Virus record (IMG/VR): IMGVR_UViG_3300010885_010784
Coordinates: 1 to 64,000 of that record
DNA length: 64,000 nt
Reading direction: 5' to 3' (one strand)
Origin: a virus
The position numbers and the translations under genes were made by a program. This document shows, in pieces, positions 6,221-13,005 of the stretch (positions are counted from its first letter, which is position 1; each line of letters opens with the position of its first letter). The notes under the pieces were generated by a model. That model was not told where the DNA came from. It did not search any database and saw only the letters and a program-made list of their open reading frames with translations.

Positions 6221-6233
6221 GCTCTAGTTTTTT
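6210..6233 (+). terminator. Terminator with the stop codon in its loop
   Basis: CTAGGGC pairs with GCTCTAG around TTAG, which holds the stop codon. Six T residues and GCGC follow. Confidence 0.8.
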
Positions 6234-6256
6234 GCGCAAAAATCCAGGCTAAGATA

Positions 6257-6280
6257 AATGTCAGTGGTCCCCTGTATAAT
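6257..6280 (+). promoter_or_regulatory. Left-arm family promoter, leaderless type
   Basis: AATGTCAGTGGT with the 18-base phase to TATAAT. AGAACT separates the -10 from ATG 6287. Confidence 0.85.
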
Positions 6281-6286
6281 AGAACT

Positions 6287-6412
6287 ATGAAAGATGAACA
6301 AGCAGAAGAAATCCTAGAAGCATTACAAGACTACTACGCAAATCCCCAAGACTACAGCATTACGGACTTGGAAGAAATTTTCCAAGATAGAGACCCATTC
6401 GAGTTTCTATAA
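6287..6412 (+). CDS. 41-residue acidic protein, leaderless
   Basis: The ATG is six bases downstream of the -10 box with no Shine-Dalgarno possible, so the mRNA probably starts at the initiation codon. The product is acidic and helical (MKDEQAEEILEALQDYY...DLEEIFQDRDPFEFL). The stop codon overlaps the AATGTC of the next promoter. Function is unknown. Confidence 0.6.
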   Translation: MKDEQAEEILEALQDYYANPQDYSITDLEEIFQDRDPFEFL

Positions 6413-6434
6413 TGTCGGTGGTATCCCTTATAAT
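6411..6434 (+). promoter_or_regulatory. Left-arm family promoter
   Basis: AATGTCGGTGGT with the 18-base phase to TATAAT, overlapping the preceding stop codon by two bases. Confidence 0.85.
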
Positions 6435-6461
6435 AGAACTACACAAACAAGAAAGAAGAAA

Positions 6462-6944
6462 ATGGAAAACGAAAACCAGACCCCAGAAATCCTAGAAATC
6501 ACAGGCGACCTAGTAGCAGTATCAAGCGAACACCCTGTATTGCTACACTACAAAAAGCAGATTGAAGACTTACAGGCACAGGTAGAGCGAACCAATACTC
6601 TCGTTGCCGATAAAGACGCTACTATCTACCGCTTGCGTGATAAGTATCGCACAGCAGAATACAAGTTAGAAGAAGTCCTAAAAGGCTTGCTTGATGATGA
6701 AGAGATTGAGTTAGAACACGCTAAGACCATTGCGGAAATCTTTGACGGCATTACACTAACTAAGCAGATTACCATTCAATACGACATTACTGCTACCGCC
6801 ACTTTGGAAGTGCCTTATGGTGCTGACGCTGATGATGTTGCGAGTTCTTGTTATGTTGAGCGTGTTGAGTTCTACACCGACTTTGAAGATGCCGAAGTCT
6901 TGGAGAGCGAACACGACACTAATGATTGGCGTGATGTGTCTTAG
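6462..6944 (+). CDS. 160-residue coiled-coil protein, unknown function
   Basis: Residues about 30-65 form a predicted coiled coil (YKKQIEDLQAQVERTNTL...). The C-terminal half is an acidic beta/alpha region (IQYDITATATLEVPYGADADDV) that resembles the 'sensory' domain seen in several small phage proteins here. The start follows AAGAAAGAAGA. It is monocistronic, followed by a structured, gene-free stretch. Confidence 0.7.
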   Translation: MENENQTPEILEITGDLVAVSSEHPVLLHYKKQIEDLQAQVERTNTLVADKDATIYRLRDKYRTAEYKLEEVLKGLLDDEEIELEHAKTIAEIFDGITLTKQITIQYDITATATLEVPYGADADDVASSCYVERVEFYTDFEDAEVLESEHDTNDWRDVS

Positions 6945-7180
6945 AGTTCCCTTTCTTTCTCTAAGACTAACCTGAGCAAGTTATAAAACTGCTCACCTTT
7001 ACAAGCCAGTAGCGATTGTCTGCAGATGTGTCGGCTCTGGTTCTCTGTGTGGAGATTCACACGGCGTTGGTAGTGAGGGCGATAGTTGCGAGACTACGCT
7101 GAAACACGAAAAACTACCGCTTCAAATTTCTGCGCCCCGAAATGTTACAGTTGTGTTACGAAATGGCATTTGCTATTTAC
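6945..7180 (+). other. Gene-free structured 3' region, possible ncRNA
   Basis: No convincing ORF is present. The stretch holds the CCTGAG/CTGCTCAC hairpin (6971-6997), a GTGTG-GAGATT-CACAC hairpin near 7050, and paired segments TAGT...ACTA further on. It ends in a TGCGCCCCGAAATG tail. It may be a 3' UTR-derived RNA. The fold is judged by eye only. Confidence 0.35.
6971..6997 (+). repeat. CCTGAG...CTGCTCAC 3'-UTR element, copy 1
   Basis: TGAGC and AGTT pair with AACT and GCTCA in the same hairpin. It lies 26 bases after the stop of the upstream gene. Three further copies (7552, 8141, 9411) occupy the same post-stop position. Confidence 0.6.
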
Positions 7181-7204
7181 AATGTCCGTGGCTACCTGTA
7201 TAAT
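7181..7204 (+). promoter_or_regulatory. Left-arm family promoter with TTTACA
   Basis: TTTACA sits 17 bases from TATAAT and overlaps AATGTCCGTGGC. No start codon follows within 150 bases, so this promoter would make a long leader that reads into the next promoter and the gene at 7375. Confidence 0.75.
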
Positions 7205-7282
7205 AGATACATACAGCAAGACAGCAATAAGAAGCAAGACAAAAATCATTTACGAAGTGGAAAAAAATTTCCCAGAAAATGC

Positions 7283-7311
7283 TTGACTTATGAGTTGTCT
7301 TCCTGTATAAT
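7283..7311 (+). promoter_or_regulatory. Canonical sigma-70 promoter
   Basis: TTGACT, a 17-base spacer and TATAAT. The spacer retains only a remnant of the family motif. It is the second of two tandem promoters for the gene at 7375. Confidence 0.8.
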
Positions 7312-7374
7312 AGAAGTATCAACAAAAGTTGGTATAAAACAGCAACACAACCCTTCGGGAGAAAAGAGATACAA

Positions 7375-7536
7375 ATGCCAGAAATCAAGGTAGGCGACCG
7401 CTACGAGACCAAGACTAACAAGTTTGTTGGTGTCGTTCAGGAAATCGCACAGAACAAGAACGGCTCATTCCGTGTTCGTTTGGACATTGACGGAAAAGCA
7501 CACTGGACTTCGGCTCAGGGAACTGTCCTAGCCTAA
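7375..7536 (+). CDS. 53-residue small beta-rich protein
   Basis: ATG 7375 follows GGGAGAAAAGAG. The sequence (MPEIKVGDRYETKTNKFVGVVQEI...GSFRVRLDIDGKAHWTS) looks like a small SH3- or KOW-like beta barrel. It is served by two tandem promoters, which suggests high or staged expression. The function is not recognised. Confidence 0.65.
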   Translation: MPEIKVGDRYETKTNKFVGVVQEIAQNKNGSFRVRLDIDGKAHWTSAQGTVLA

Positions 7537-7551
7537 ATCTTATAAGGCAGA

Positions 7552-7584
7552 CCTGAGTATGTCTGGCAAAATAACTGCTCACCC
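7552..7584 (+). repeat. CCTGAG...CTGCTCAC 3'-UTR element, copy 2
   Basis: TGAG and CTCA arms are conserved with a longer loop. It begins 15 bases after the stop of the gene at 7375. Confidence 0.5.
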
Positions 7585-7593
7585 CAAAAACTA

Positions 7594-7617
7594 AATGTCG
7601 GTGGTCTCCGCTATAAT
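7594..7617 (+). promoter_or_regulatory. Left-arm family promoter
   Basis: AATGTCGGTGGT with the 18-base phase to TATAAT. It drives the gene at 7665 with a leader of about 45 bases. Confidence 0.8.
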
Positions 7618-7664
7618 AGACCTTGTAAGAAACAAAACCCTACTAACAAAGAAAAGAGATAACT

Positions 7665-8117
7665 ATGGCAAGAGCCATTTCAGTAAAAATCCCAACAGGC
7701 AAAGTCATTGAGATGATTGAGCAGAAGATTACTCAAATCAACGAAGACATTGCTACCTACCCTGCTCGCAAGGCACAATACAAGGCAGACCTAGAAGCCT
7801 ACACCCAATCGGTTGTTCGTCTTCTAACTGACCTGCTAAACACTCGGGGAACTGAGTTGCTTTCTAACGAAGACAGCAACGAGAACATTCGTGTTAGCAC
7901 CAACTACAACAACTCTGTGGAAATCACAATCGGTAGAGAACTAACTGCCGAGTTGGTAAAGCCAAAAGAGCCAGAGAACCCAGAGCCAAACGGCTACTAT
8001 GGTCGTGTCTATGGTTCTAAAAAGGCAGAGTTGGAAAAGACACTCAAACTACTTCGTATGAGTGAGCAGGAAACAATCACTTCGTCTGCTTACAACAGCG
8101 TTTTGGAACTGCTGTAA
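7665..8117 (+). CDS. 150-residue helical protein, unknown function
   Basis: An N-terminal coiled-coil-like half (residues 1-60; KVIEMIEQKITQINEDIATYPARKAQYKAD-type spacing) is followed by a beta segment and a C-terminal helix. It resembles small actinophage structural-accessory proteins, but no family is assigned. The start follows AAAGAAAAGAGATAACT. The CCTGAG element and a strong terminator follow. Confidence 0.7.
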   Translation: MARAISVKIPTGKVIEMIEQKITQINEDIATYPARKAQYKADLEAYTQSVVRLLTDLLNTRGTELLSNEDSNENIRVSTNYNNSVEITIGRELTAELVKPKEPENPEPNGYYGRVYGSKKAELEKTLKLLRMSEQETITSSAYNSVLELL

Positions 8118-8140
8118 AACCATAGGCTTACGCCTAAACA

Positions 8141-8166
8141 CCTGAGCAAGTGTCTAAACTGCTTCC
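8141..8166 (+). repeat. CCTGAG...CTGCTTCC 3'-UTR element, copy 3
   Basis: The same element 24 bases after a stop codon, preceded by a small TAGGC/GCCTA hairpin. The 3' arm is slightly changed (GCTTCC). Confidence 0.5.
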
Positions 8167-8207
8167 TGAATTGGGGTAGCGACTAGACAGGTAAAATAAT
8201 TTCGCTA

Positions 8208-8238
8208 ATCTTCCTGTCTTCGGGCAGGGAGATTTTTT
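8208..8238 (+). terminator. Very strong terminator with a TTCG tetraloop
   Basis: An 11-bp stem (ATCTTCCTGTC with GGCAGGGAGAT, two G-T pairs) is closed by TTCG and followed by six T residues and GCGC. Confidence 0.95.
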
Positions 8239-8306
8239 GCGCAAAAATCCTGCGCCCCGATTTATAACAGTTTAGTTACGAACCCTATTTATTTTTGCCT
8301 AGACTA

Positions 8307-8335
8307 TTTACAATGTCGGTGGGTAGGTGTATAAT
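8307..8335 (+). promoter_or_regulatory. Left-arm family promoter with TTTACA
   Basis: TTTACA, 17 bases and TATAAT, with AATGTCGGTGGG filling the spacer. Confidence 0.85.
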
Positions 8336-8375
8336 AGGACTATCAACAAAAAACTACTAATGAAAGGTGTGTCTT

Positions 8376-9395
8376 ATGGCTCACGAACTAGAAATAAATA
8401 ACGAAACAGGCGAAGCGTCTTTTGCTTCTCTACGCCAACCTGCTTGGCACAAACTCGGCACTGTGTTTGAAGAAGAAGTAAATACCGCAGAAATGCTAAA
8501 ACTGGCAAAACTAGACGGCTGGAATGTTCGTCTTGAAGATGTCGCAATCCCTACTGGTTTTGAGAGCGACAAGTCTTACTCGTTCGTATCTCGCACCAAT
8601 CCATTCAACGCAGACCAGACAGACATTCTTGGTGTCGTTGGTGAGCGTTATGTTCCATTACAGAATGAAGACTTGTTCTCGTTTGGTGATAACCTGCTAG
8701 ACGGCGGTGGTCGCTGGGAGACTGCTGGCTCTATCAAGGGTGGTCGTCAAGTGTTCGGCTCTATCGCATTGCGAGACGGCATTACACTAGACCCTAATGG
8801 TCGTGCCGATAAGATTGATAACTATCTTCTAATCAACACTTCTCACGACGGCTCTATCGCTATTCAGGCAAGTATCACGCCTGTTCGTGTTGTGTGTGCT
8901 AACACTCTCAACCTTGCTCTATCTTCATTCAAGGGTAAGTCTGCTTCTAAGCAGTCATTCAAAATCCGCCACACTTCAACTGCCGAAGGTAAAATCGCAG
9001 TTGCTCGTGAAGCGTTAGGTTTGGCTTCTAAGTATCTTGATGAGTTTTCTGTTATGGCTAACGCTATGATTGAAAAGGAAATCACTAAGGCTGACTTTGA
9101 TAAGATTGTCGCTCTTGCTTACCCTGCCCCTGAAAAAGACAGCAAGGGTTCATTCAAGAAACACGACAGCAAAGTTGATTTGCTAAACGCCATTTATGTC
9201 GGTCAATACAACGACACCATTTCGGGAACTGCTTGGGGAGCATACAACGCTCTAACCGAACGCCTAGACTGGTATCGCTCGGCTCGTGGTGGTTCAAACG
9301 AGAGCATTTACGCAAGTGCTTCTGGCTTTGACCCTGTGATGAACGCAGAGAAGAACCGCCTAATGAAGATTGTTCAATCAGTCGTAATGGCTTAG
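8376..9395 (+). CDS. DUF932 (phage/plasmid-like TIGR03299) protein
   Basis: This 339-residue protein matches DUF932 by its landmark segments: N-terminal PAWHKLG, VGERYVPLQNEDLF near residue 80, and TPVRVVCANTLNLAL near 165. DUF932 proteins are widespread in phages and plasmids, often near replication or anti-restriction genes, but have no proven activity. The ATG at 8376 (AAAGGTG upstream) is preferred over a GTG at 8367. It is monocistronic, with a CCTGAG element and tRNA-Glu just downstream. Confidence 0.85.
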   Translation: MAHELEINNETGEASFASLRQPAWHKLGTVFEEEVNTAEMLKLAKLDGWNVRLEDVAIPTGFESDKSYSFVSRTNPFNADQTDILGVVGERYVPLQNEDLFSFGDNLLDGGGRWETAGSIKGGRQVFGSIALRDGITLDPNGRADKIDNYLLINTSHDGSIAIQASITPVRVVCANTLNLALSSFKGKSASKQSFKIRHTSTAEGKIAVAREALGLASKYLDEFSVMANAMIEKEITKADFDKIVALAYPAPEKDSKGSFKKHDSKVDLLNAIYVGQYNDTISGTAWGAYNALTERLDWYRSARGGSNESIYASASGFDPVMNAEKNRLMKIVQSVVMA

Positions 9396-9410
9396 TCCAT
9401 TCCAAATAAT

Positions 9411-9436
9411 CCTGAGTAAGATTTCAAACTGCTCAC
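9411..9436 (+). repeat. CCTGAG...CTGCTCAC 3'-UTR element, copy 4
   Basis: TGAGTA and TGCTCA arms flank a short loop 16 bases after a stop codon and end two bases before the tRNA-Glu gene. It could act as an RNA-processing signal there. Confidence 0.55.
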
Positions 9437-9438
9437 TT

Positions 9439-9513
9439 GCTCCCATAGTTTAGTGGTTAGAACGCCAGGTTTTCATCCTGGTGGCGAGAGTTCGATTCTC
9501 TCTGGGAGTGCCA
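9439..9513 (+). tRNA. tRNA-Glu (anticodon TTC)
   Basis: A full cloverleaf is visible. The acceptor GCTCCCA pairs with TGGGAGT (one G-T pair). The anticodon arm CCAGG/CCTGG encloses TTTTCAT (anticodon TTC). The T arm GAGAG/CTCTC encloses TTCGATT. CCA is encoded at 9511-9513. Confidence 0.95.
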
Positions 9514-9605
9514 AATTTTTGCGCAAATTTTCGCCATCATTAATAGCCATGCTAACTATAATAATCTAATTACGAACACCAAAATCTTTTCCCCGAAATT
9601 GCCTA

Positions 9606-9634
9606 TTTACAATGTCGTAGGTATCCTGTATAAT
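9606..9634 (+). promoter_or_regulatory. Left-arm family promoter with TTTACA
   Basis: TTTACA, 17 bases and TATAAT, with AATGTCGTAGGT in the spacer. An AGAGAAAGAG Shine-Dalgarno follows. Confidence 0.8.
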
Positions 9635-9664
9635 AGATACTATAACCCAAGAGAAAGAGATACA

Positions 9665-10096
9665 ATGACAGACTATCCTGACCGCTATTCACTACGCACC
9701 AAAGGCACTATCGTTCACTTGATAGATGTTGAGAAGGCTACTGCTCTAATCAAACAGCGTTTCAACAATCAAGACGCAGACATTACCGCCGAAAGAATGG
9801 CAATCGTAAATGGCAAGAATGGTCTTGCTACTGTTCTTGACGAAGGCGTTGGCTGGTTCGCAGACAAGGACGGCAAGTTGCCTATTAACTATTGGGGCAA
9901 GAATGGAAACAACGGCTACCTAGACATCACCGTTGAAGAGTTGTATCCACTAATCAGTGATGAAACTATTGACCTTGCTGACCATGTTCGTATCTTTGGC
10001 GACCGCCTAGAAACAAACCTATCCACTTGGCAATACTACGCCAAAGGCTATCCACAGGACAAGATGTCGGTGGTTCCTGCTACAATGGTATCCTAA
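9665..10096 (+). CDS. 143-residue protein, unknown function
   Basis: The start MTDYPDRYSL at 9665 follows AGAGAAAGAG. The longer frame from 9599 would begin upstream of the promoter. The protein mixes short strands and helices, with no recognised motif. An internal promoter copy lies in its last 35 bases and drives the next gene. Confidence 0.65.
   Translation: MTDYPDRYSLRTKGTIVHLIDVEKATALIKQRFNNQDADITAERMAIVNGKNGLATVLDEGVGWFADKDGKLPINYWGKNGNNGYLDITVEELYPLISDETIDLADHVRIFGDRLETNLSTWQYYAKGYPQDKMSVVPATMVS
10063..10086 (+). promoter_or_regulatory. Left-arm family promoter inside a coding end (TACAAT)
   Basis: ATGTCGGTGGT with the 18-base phase to TACAAT, lying within the last codons of the upstream gene. 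Confidence 0.65.
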
Positions 10097-10114
10097 CAGA
10101 AAGAGACAAACCCT

Positions 10115-10342
10115 ATGAAAAAATACTATGTAAAAGTCCAAGTCAATTATGACGGAGACATTGAAGCAAACTCACCAGAAGAAGCCGAAGAACTTGCTTG
10201 GCATTCTTATTATGGCGACAACGCTACTCTAATCTACGACAGCGTTGAGAGCATTGATGTAGAAGAGTATGACCACTGCGAAGAGTGCGACAATCCAGAA
10301 GACGAATGCGAATGCGAAGAAGAAGAGAGTGAAGACGAATGA
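10115..10342 (+). CDS. 75-residue acidic protein with CxxC pairs
   Basis: The N-terminal half (YYVKVQVNYDGDIEANSPEEAEELAW) is a small ferredoxin-like repeat unit also seen in the gene at 11573, so the two look paralogous. The C-terminus is Glu/Asp/Cys-rich (CEECDNPEDECECEEE), which suggests metal binding. It overlaps the next gene by four bases (ATGA). Confidence 0.7.
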   Translation: MKKYYVKVQVNYDGDIEANSPEEAEELAWHSYYGDNATLIYDSVESIDVEEYDHCEECDNPEDECECEEEESEDE

Positions 10343-10494
10343 CCCAACTTGAAAGCCTAAAAGCAGAACGCAAAGCCATTGAAAACGATTTCAAGAAGTT
10401 TGATGGCAGACTAAATGATTGGACGCACGACCTTTTGTTGAGCCGTATGGAAATGCTAGATAGTATGATTAGCATTGAAGAATACAATGCCTAA
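10339..10494 (+). CDS. 51-residue helical protein
   Basis: ATGA overlap with the preceding gene. A charged helical protein (MTQLESLKAERKAIENDFKKF...) that looks like a short helical hairpin. Unknown function, but its context (operon of five small genes) is clear. Confidence 0.6.
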   Translation: MTQLESLKAERKAIENDFKKFDGRLNDWTHDLLLSRMEMLDSMISIEEYNA

Positions 10495-10505
10495 AAAGGA
10501 GAAAT

Positions 10506-10571
10506 GTGAACACACTTTCATTTGTGATTATTGCATCAATTGTGGTGCTTATTATATTTCTTATGCAGTAA
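10506..10571 (+). CDS. 21-residue membrane micropeptide (GTG start)
   Basis: A GTG start follows AAAAGGAG. The peptide is a single hydrophobic helix (NTLSFVIIASIVVLIIFLMQ). The ATG at 10504 is out of frame and stops at once. The strong ribosome site is the main support. Confidence 0.45.
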   Translation: MNTLSFVIIASIVVLIIFLMQ

Positions 10572-10581
10572 AGGAGCAGCA

Positions 10582-10821
10582 ATGACTAGAACATTTAGAG
10601 CACAGATTACATGGGACTTTGAGTTTGAGGAAGATGGCTACACCGAGAGTGAGCGTGAGTATCTTGAAGAACAACTTGACGAAGGAGAGACCCTTGAACC
10701 ACGCACGGAAGAGCAAATGATAAACTATGCTCATAGTGAACTACTGGATGCATTGTATAACAGTATAAAGTACAATGACCTTTATCAAATGATAGATGTA
10801 GTGGAAGTAAATGAAAAGTAA
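10582..10821 (+). CDS. 79-residue acidic protein
   Basis: ATG 10582 follows AAAGGAGCAGCA. It begins MTRTFRAQITWDFEFEEDGY, a beta strand, then an acidic helical region (YTESEREYLEEQLDEGETLE). This resembles short phage proteins of the 10115/11573 type. It overlaps the next gene by 11 bases. Function is unknown. Confidence 0.65.
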   Translation: MTRTFRAQITWDFEFEEDGYTESEREYLEEQLDEGETLEPRTEEQMINYAHSELLDALYNSIKYNDLYQMIDVVEVNEK

Positions 10822-10948
10822 TAAAGAAACTATCTTGGAACTCATTGATTCATTCATGGAGATTCCAGATGTGGACAGCCTTCCTACAACGACTATTCTA
10901 AATTTGTTGAGGCTAAGAATTGTTGACCCTTACTTCTTTCAGGAGTAG
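10811..10948 (+). CDS. 45-residue helical protein
   Basis: It starts inside the end of the preceding gene. MKSNKETILELIDSFMEIPDVDSL... is predicted helical. Last gene of this operon. The next 130 bases hold only a TGCGCC tail, a TTACGAA element and the next promoter. Confidence 0.55.
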   Translation: MKSNKETILELIDSFMEIPDVDSLPTTTILNLLRLRIVDPYFFQE

Positions 10949-11046
10949 GGCTTCAATTTCTGCGCCGCAAAACATTATGTCAAGTAACCATGCTAAACAT
11001 CAGAACCCGATTACGAAGAGGTAAAAATTTCCCCAGGTTTTGGGTA

Positions 11047-11075
11047 TTTACAATGTCAGTGGTATCGGTTATAAT
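11047..11075 (+). promoter_or_regulatory. Left-arm family promoter with TTTACA, leaderless type
   Basis: TTTACA, 17 bases and TATAAT, with AATGTCAGTGGT in the spacer. AGGTAC separates the -10 from ATG 11082. Confidence 0.85.
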
Positions 11076-11081
11076 AGGTAC

Positions 11082-11312
11082 ATGACAATAAAATATGTAG
11101 AAAAATCAACAAGAGTATCTGATGTATCGTACTGGGATGAATTGTATCATTCTGATGTGGCTACCGTTTACGAAGCCTCTAACTACCGTGACTACTACCG
11201 AGTAAAGACTAGTAAGACTACTAAGTATTTCAAAGGTGAGAGTGCTTGGTCTGCCGTGCAACGCTATGTTGTAGACGCAGGTGACTTTGGTGGCTGGGGT
11301 ATCTTCCGATGA
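11082..11312 (+). CDS. 76-residue aromatic-rich protein, leaderless
   Basis: The ATG lies six bases after TATAAT with no room for a Shine-Dalgarno. The protein is Tyr/Trp/Lys-rich (YHSDVATVYEASNYRDYYRVKTSKTTKYF). No family is recognised. Its last four bases overlap the next ATG (ATGA). Confidence 0.65.
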   Translation: MTIKYVEKSTRVSDVSYWDELYHSDVATVYEASNYRDYYRVKTSKTTKYFKGESAWSAVQRYVVDAGDFGGWGIFR

Positions 11313-11527
11313 ACATCAATCCTAAAGCAATTAGTGATACAACTATCCCTATCCACGACTTAGTACATGGTGAGTTGAAGAGCCTTATACTTGCAGCAGA
11401 AGAGCAAGTGGAAGCGTCGGATGAAGACCTTGCTAACTATTGGAATGGAAGGTTAGACGCATATGCTGAATTATATAAACTAATATATGATTTGATATTT
11501 ATGCGAGAAGACCTTGACAAACAGTAA
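11309..11527 (+). CDS. 72-residue helical protein
   Basis: ATGA coupled. It is helical and acidic (HDLVHGELKSLILAAEEQVEASDEDL...). This resembles small phage proteins with a 'YWNGRLDAYAELYKLI' helix. Its last codons encode the -35 box of the next promoter. Confidence 0.65.
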   Translation: MNINPKAISDTTIPIHDLVHGELKSLILAAEEQVEASDEDLANYWNGRLDAYAELYKLIYDLIFMREDLDKQ

Positions 11528-11542
11528 CCCATACTGTATAAT
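11514..11542 (+). promoter_or_regulatory. Canonical sigma-70 promoter
   Basis: TTGACA, a 17-base spacer and TATAAT, lacking the TGTCGGTGG motif. One of few consensus -35 promoters in this arm. Confidence 0.85.
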
Positions 11543-11572
11543 TGATATATAACCCTTAGAGAAAGAGAATCA

Positions 11573-11779
11573 ATGGCAACATTTGATGTAACCCTATCCT
11601 TTCACTTTGATACCGAGTATCAGGTAGAAGCAGATAGTTATGAAGAAGCAGAAGAAAAAGCAATGGCAATGGGTCAAGAGTGGAAACCTTATTCATCTGA
11701 ATTAGGATATACTCACGACTGGTATTCAGTAGACATTGAAAACTGTTTTACTAACGATGAGTTGGATGAAGATGAGTGA
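11573..11779 (+). CDS. 68-residue acidic protein, paralogue of the 10115 gene
   Basis: MATFDVTLSFHFDTEYQVEADSYEEAEEKA matches the strand-linker-helix pattern of the 10115 product (V.A.S.EEAEE.A). Small ferredoxin-like folds of this type are common in phages without known function. The start follows AGAGAAAGAGAATCA. It overlaps the next gene by eight bases. Confidence 0.7.
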   Translation: MATFDVTLSFHFDTEYQVEADSYEEAEEKAMAMGQEWKPYSSELGYTHDWYSVDIENCFTNDELDEDE

Positions 11780-11945
11780 GTGCGACTGCGAGAAGGTTGT
11801 TTGTCCTAAACATCATGGAGCATTTGATTGCACACCCTTCTGTGACATTTGTGAAGGTAACACAGAATACTGCACTACCCACGATGAATGGGAAGCAGAA
11901 CAAGCAAAGACTTATCTAGCACAGTATGGAGAAACATATGAGTGA
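11772..11945 (+). CDS. 57-residue Cys-rich zinc-finger-like protein
   Basis: Cys/His pairs (CDCEKVVCPKHH, CTPFCDIC, YCTTHDEW) could bind one or two Zn ions. The start overlaps the upstream stop (ATGAGTGA). The end overlaps the next gene. Probably a nucleic-acid or protein adaptor, by analogy only. Confidence 0.65.
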   Translation: MSECDCEKVVCPKHHGAFDCTPFCDICEGNTEYCTTHDEWEAEQAKTYLAQYGETYE

Positions 11946-12177
11946 TTTCGTTACTGAAAAAGAATTCGATGATGCCATAGACCTTCTATATTCATTCGTT
12001 GATAAGTTTGTTAATGATGATTCAGAAGACTTCTCTATGCAACTAACAGAACTAACTAATCTAGCATACATGCAGGGATGGCATAAAGCCATTGACATGG
12101 TATTAGATGTCAGTGGTAACATGTATAATGGATTCGATAGCCCAACCCTACAAGAACTGGAGCAACGCATTGTCTAG
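11938..12177 (+). CDS. 79-residue helical protein
   Basis: ATG 11938 follows GGAGAAA. An in-frame ATG at 11926 has no ribosome site. The acidic helical protein ends in YNGFDSPTLQELEQRIV. A family promoter copy lies within its 3' end. Function is unknown. Confidence 0.65.
   Translation: MSDFVTEKEFDDAIDLLYSFVDKFVNDDSEDFSMQLTELTNLAYMQGWHKAIDMVLDVSGNMYNGFDSPTLQELEQRIV
12106..12129 (+). promoter_or_regulatory. Left-arm family promoter inside a coding region
   Basis: GATGTCAGTGGT with the 18-base phase to TATAAT, in the last 70 bases of the upstream gene and ahead of the gene at 12179. Confidence 0.65.
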
Positions 12178-12178
12178 T

Positions 12179-12523
12179 ATGACTAACGAACAGTGGGAGA
12201 AAACCTATCTCCCTATTACAAATCCTATTACAGATGAAGGCATTTCATTTGAGACCTACGGTGAAGAAGTTGAGTACGTCGCTTCACATGACGAGCATAA
12301 CGTATGGACAGAACTAGACGGAGACAATGGTGTATACATTGTCAATGGGTTCCACTATGTGAATCGTATCCAGTACTACGTTACAGAAGTACCGTGGACC
12401 GAAGACGTTGAGATTGTAGTCTGTGAGTACATCGACTGCGATTGCTACGACGGTGAAGTGGACCCTAAGAACAACTGCGACGAATGCGGTGGCACTGGAA
12501 CTAAGACTGTGTGGGGTGACTAA
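12179..12523 (+). CDS. 114-residue protein with a DnaJ-like Cys motif
   Basis: The C-terminal CDCYDGEVDPKNNCDECGGTGT resembles one CxxCxGxG knuckle of the DnaJ zinc domain, preceded by an acidic beta-rich region. The start at 12179 is chosen because an in-frame ATG at 12128 overlaps the -10 box. It is coupled by TAATG to the next gene. Function is unknown. Confidence 0.65.
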   Translation: MTNEQWEKTYLPITNPITDEGISFETYGEEVEYVASHDEHNVWTELDGDNGVYIVNGFHYVNRIQYYVTEVPWTEDVEIVVCEYIDCDCYDGEVDPKNNCDECGGTGTKTVWGD

Positions 12524-12903
12524 TGGTAAGAGAATGGAATGAGAACATGCAAAAAGACTGGGACCTTAACATCTTCTTTAGAGAAGAGTGGGATGAAGAG
12601 AACGGCACTACATGGGATAACGTTATAACTATCAATCCTATTGTATATACATGGGACGGCGACCGCTCTGACAACTGGTACACTGACATCTTGTACACTA
12701 CCACGTTTGCAGAGGCACGGTATCTGAGGAGCCAGTATCCAGAGAACGAGTACGGTATGGACTGGACAGATAGCCTACAGGGCTTCCTAGAGATTGCTCC
12801 GCCTAGGTTGAAGTCATTGCTTGGGACCCTGCCTGGTGCGGATGAGACTGATGAGATTAATAGACTTGGTGGGTTGAGAGCACTCCCTACCAATGACGGA
12901 TAG
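12523..12903 (+). CDS. 126-residue Trp-rich acidic protein
   Basis: TAATG coupled. It has many Trp and Asp residues (DWDLNIFFREEWDEENGTTWDNV). Codons look more GC-rich towards the 3' end than in neighbouring genes. A long GTGGGGAA/TTCCCCAC hairpin follows within 60 bases and may terminate transcription. No family is recognised. Confidence 0.65.
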   Translation: MVREWNENMQKDWDLNIFFREEWDEENGTTWDNVITINPIVYTWDGDRSDNWYTDILYTTTFAEARYLRSQYPENEYGMDWTDSLQGFLEIAPPRLKSLLGTLPGADETDEINRLGGLRALPTNDG

Positions 12904-12926
12904 GTTAGGGGTTTCCGAGTCCGTCA

Positions 12927-12966
12927 CCGTGGGGAAGGTAGGTAGATTGCTACTTGCTTTCCCCAC
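12927..12966 (+). terminator. Possible terminator hairpin
   Basis: GTGGGGAA pairs with TTCCCCAC, with a TAG/CTA inner pair and a long loop. The following T-run is short (TTTT), so termination would be weak. Confidence 0.45.
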
Positions 12967-12976
12967 AACATTTTGG

Positions 12977-12982
12977 TATAAT
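12977..12982 (+). promoter_or_regulatory. -10 box (TATAAT) for the 13006 operon
   Basis: TATAAT followed by AGAACATA, close to the family's AGAACTAT. The TGTC motif is not recognisable upstream. Confidence 0.5.
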
Positions 12983-13005
12983 AGAACATAAGAGAATAGA
13001 GAAAA

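Noticed and set aside
7142-7393. Overlapping + frames across the tandem promoters at 7181 and 7283
   Set aside because: They read through promoter -10 boxes, and the real gene starts at 7375 in another frame.
10049-10057. CTATCCACA as a further DnaA box
   Set aside because: First base differs, single copy, inside a coding gene.
12501-12893. 130-codon minus frame opposite 12523
   Set aside because: The + gene is TAATG-coupled; the minus frame has no start signal.
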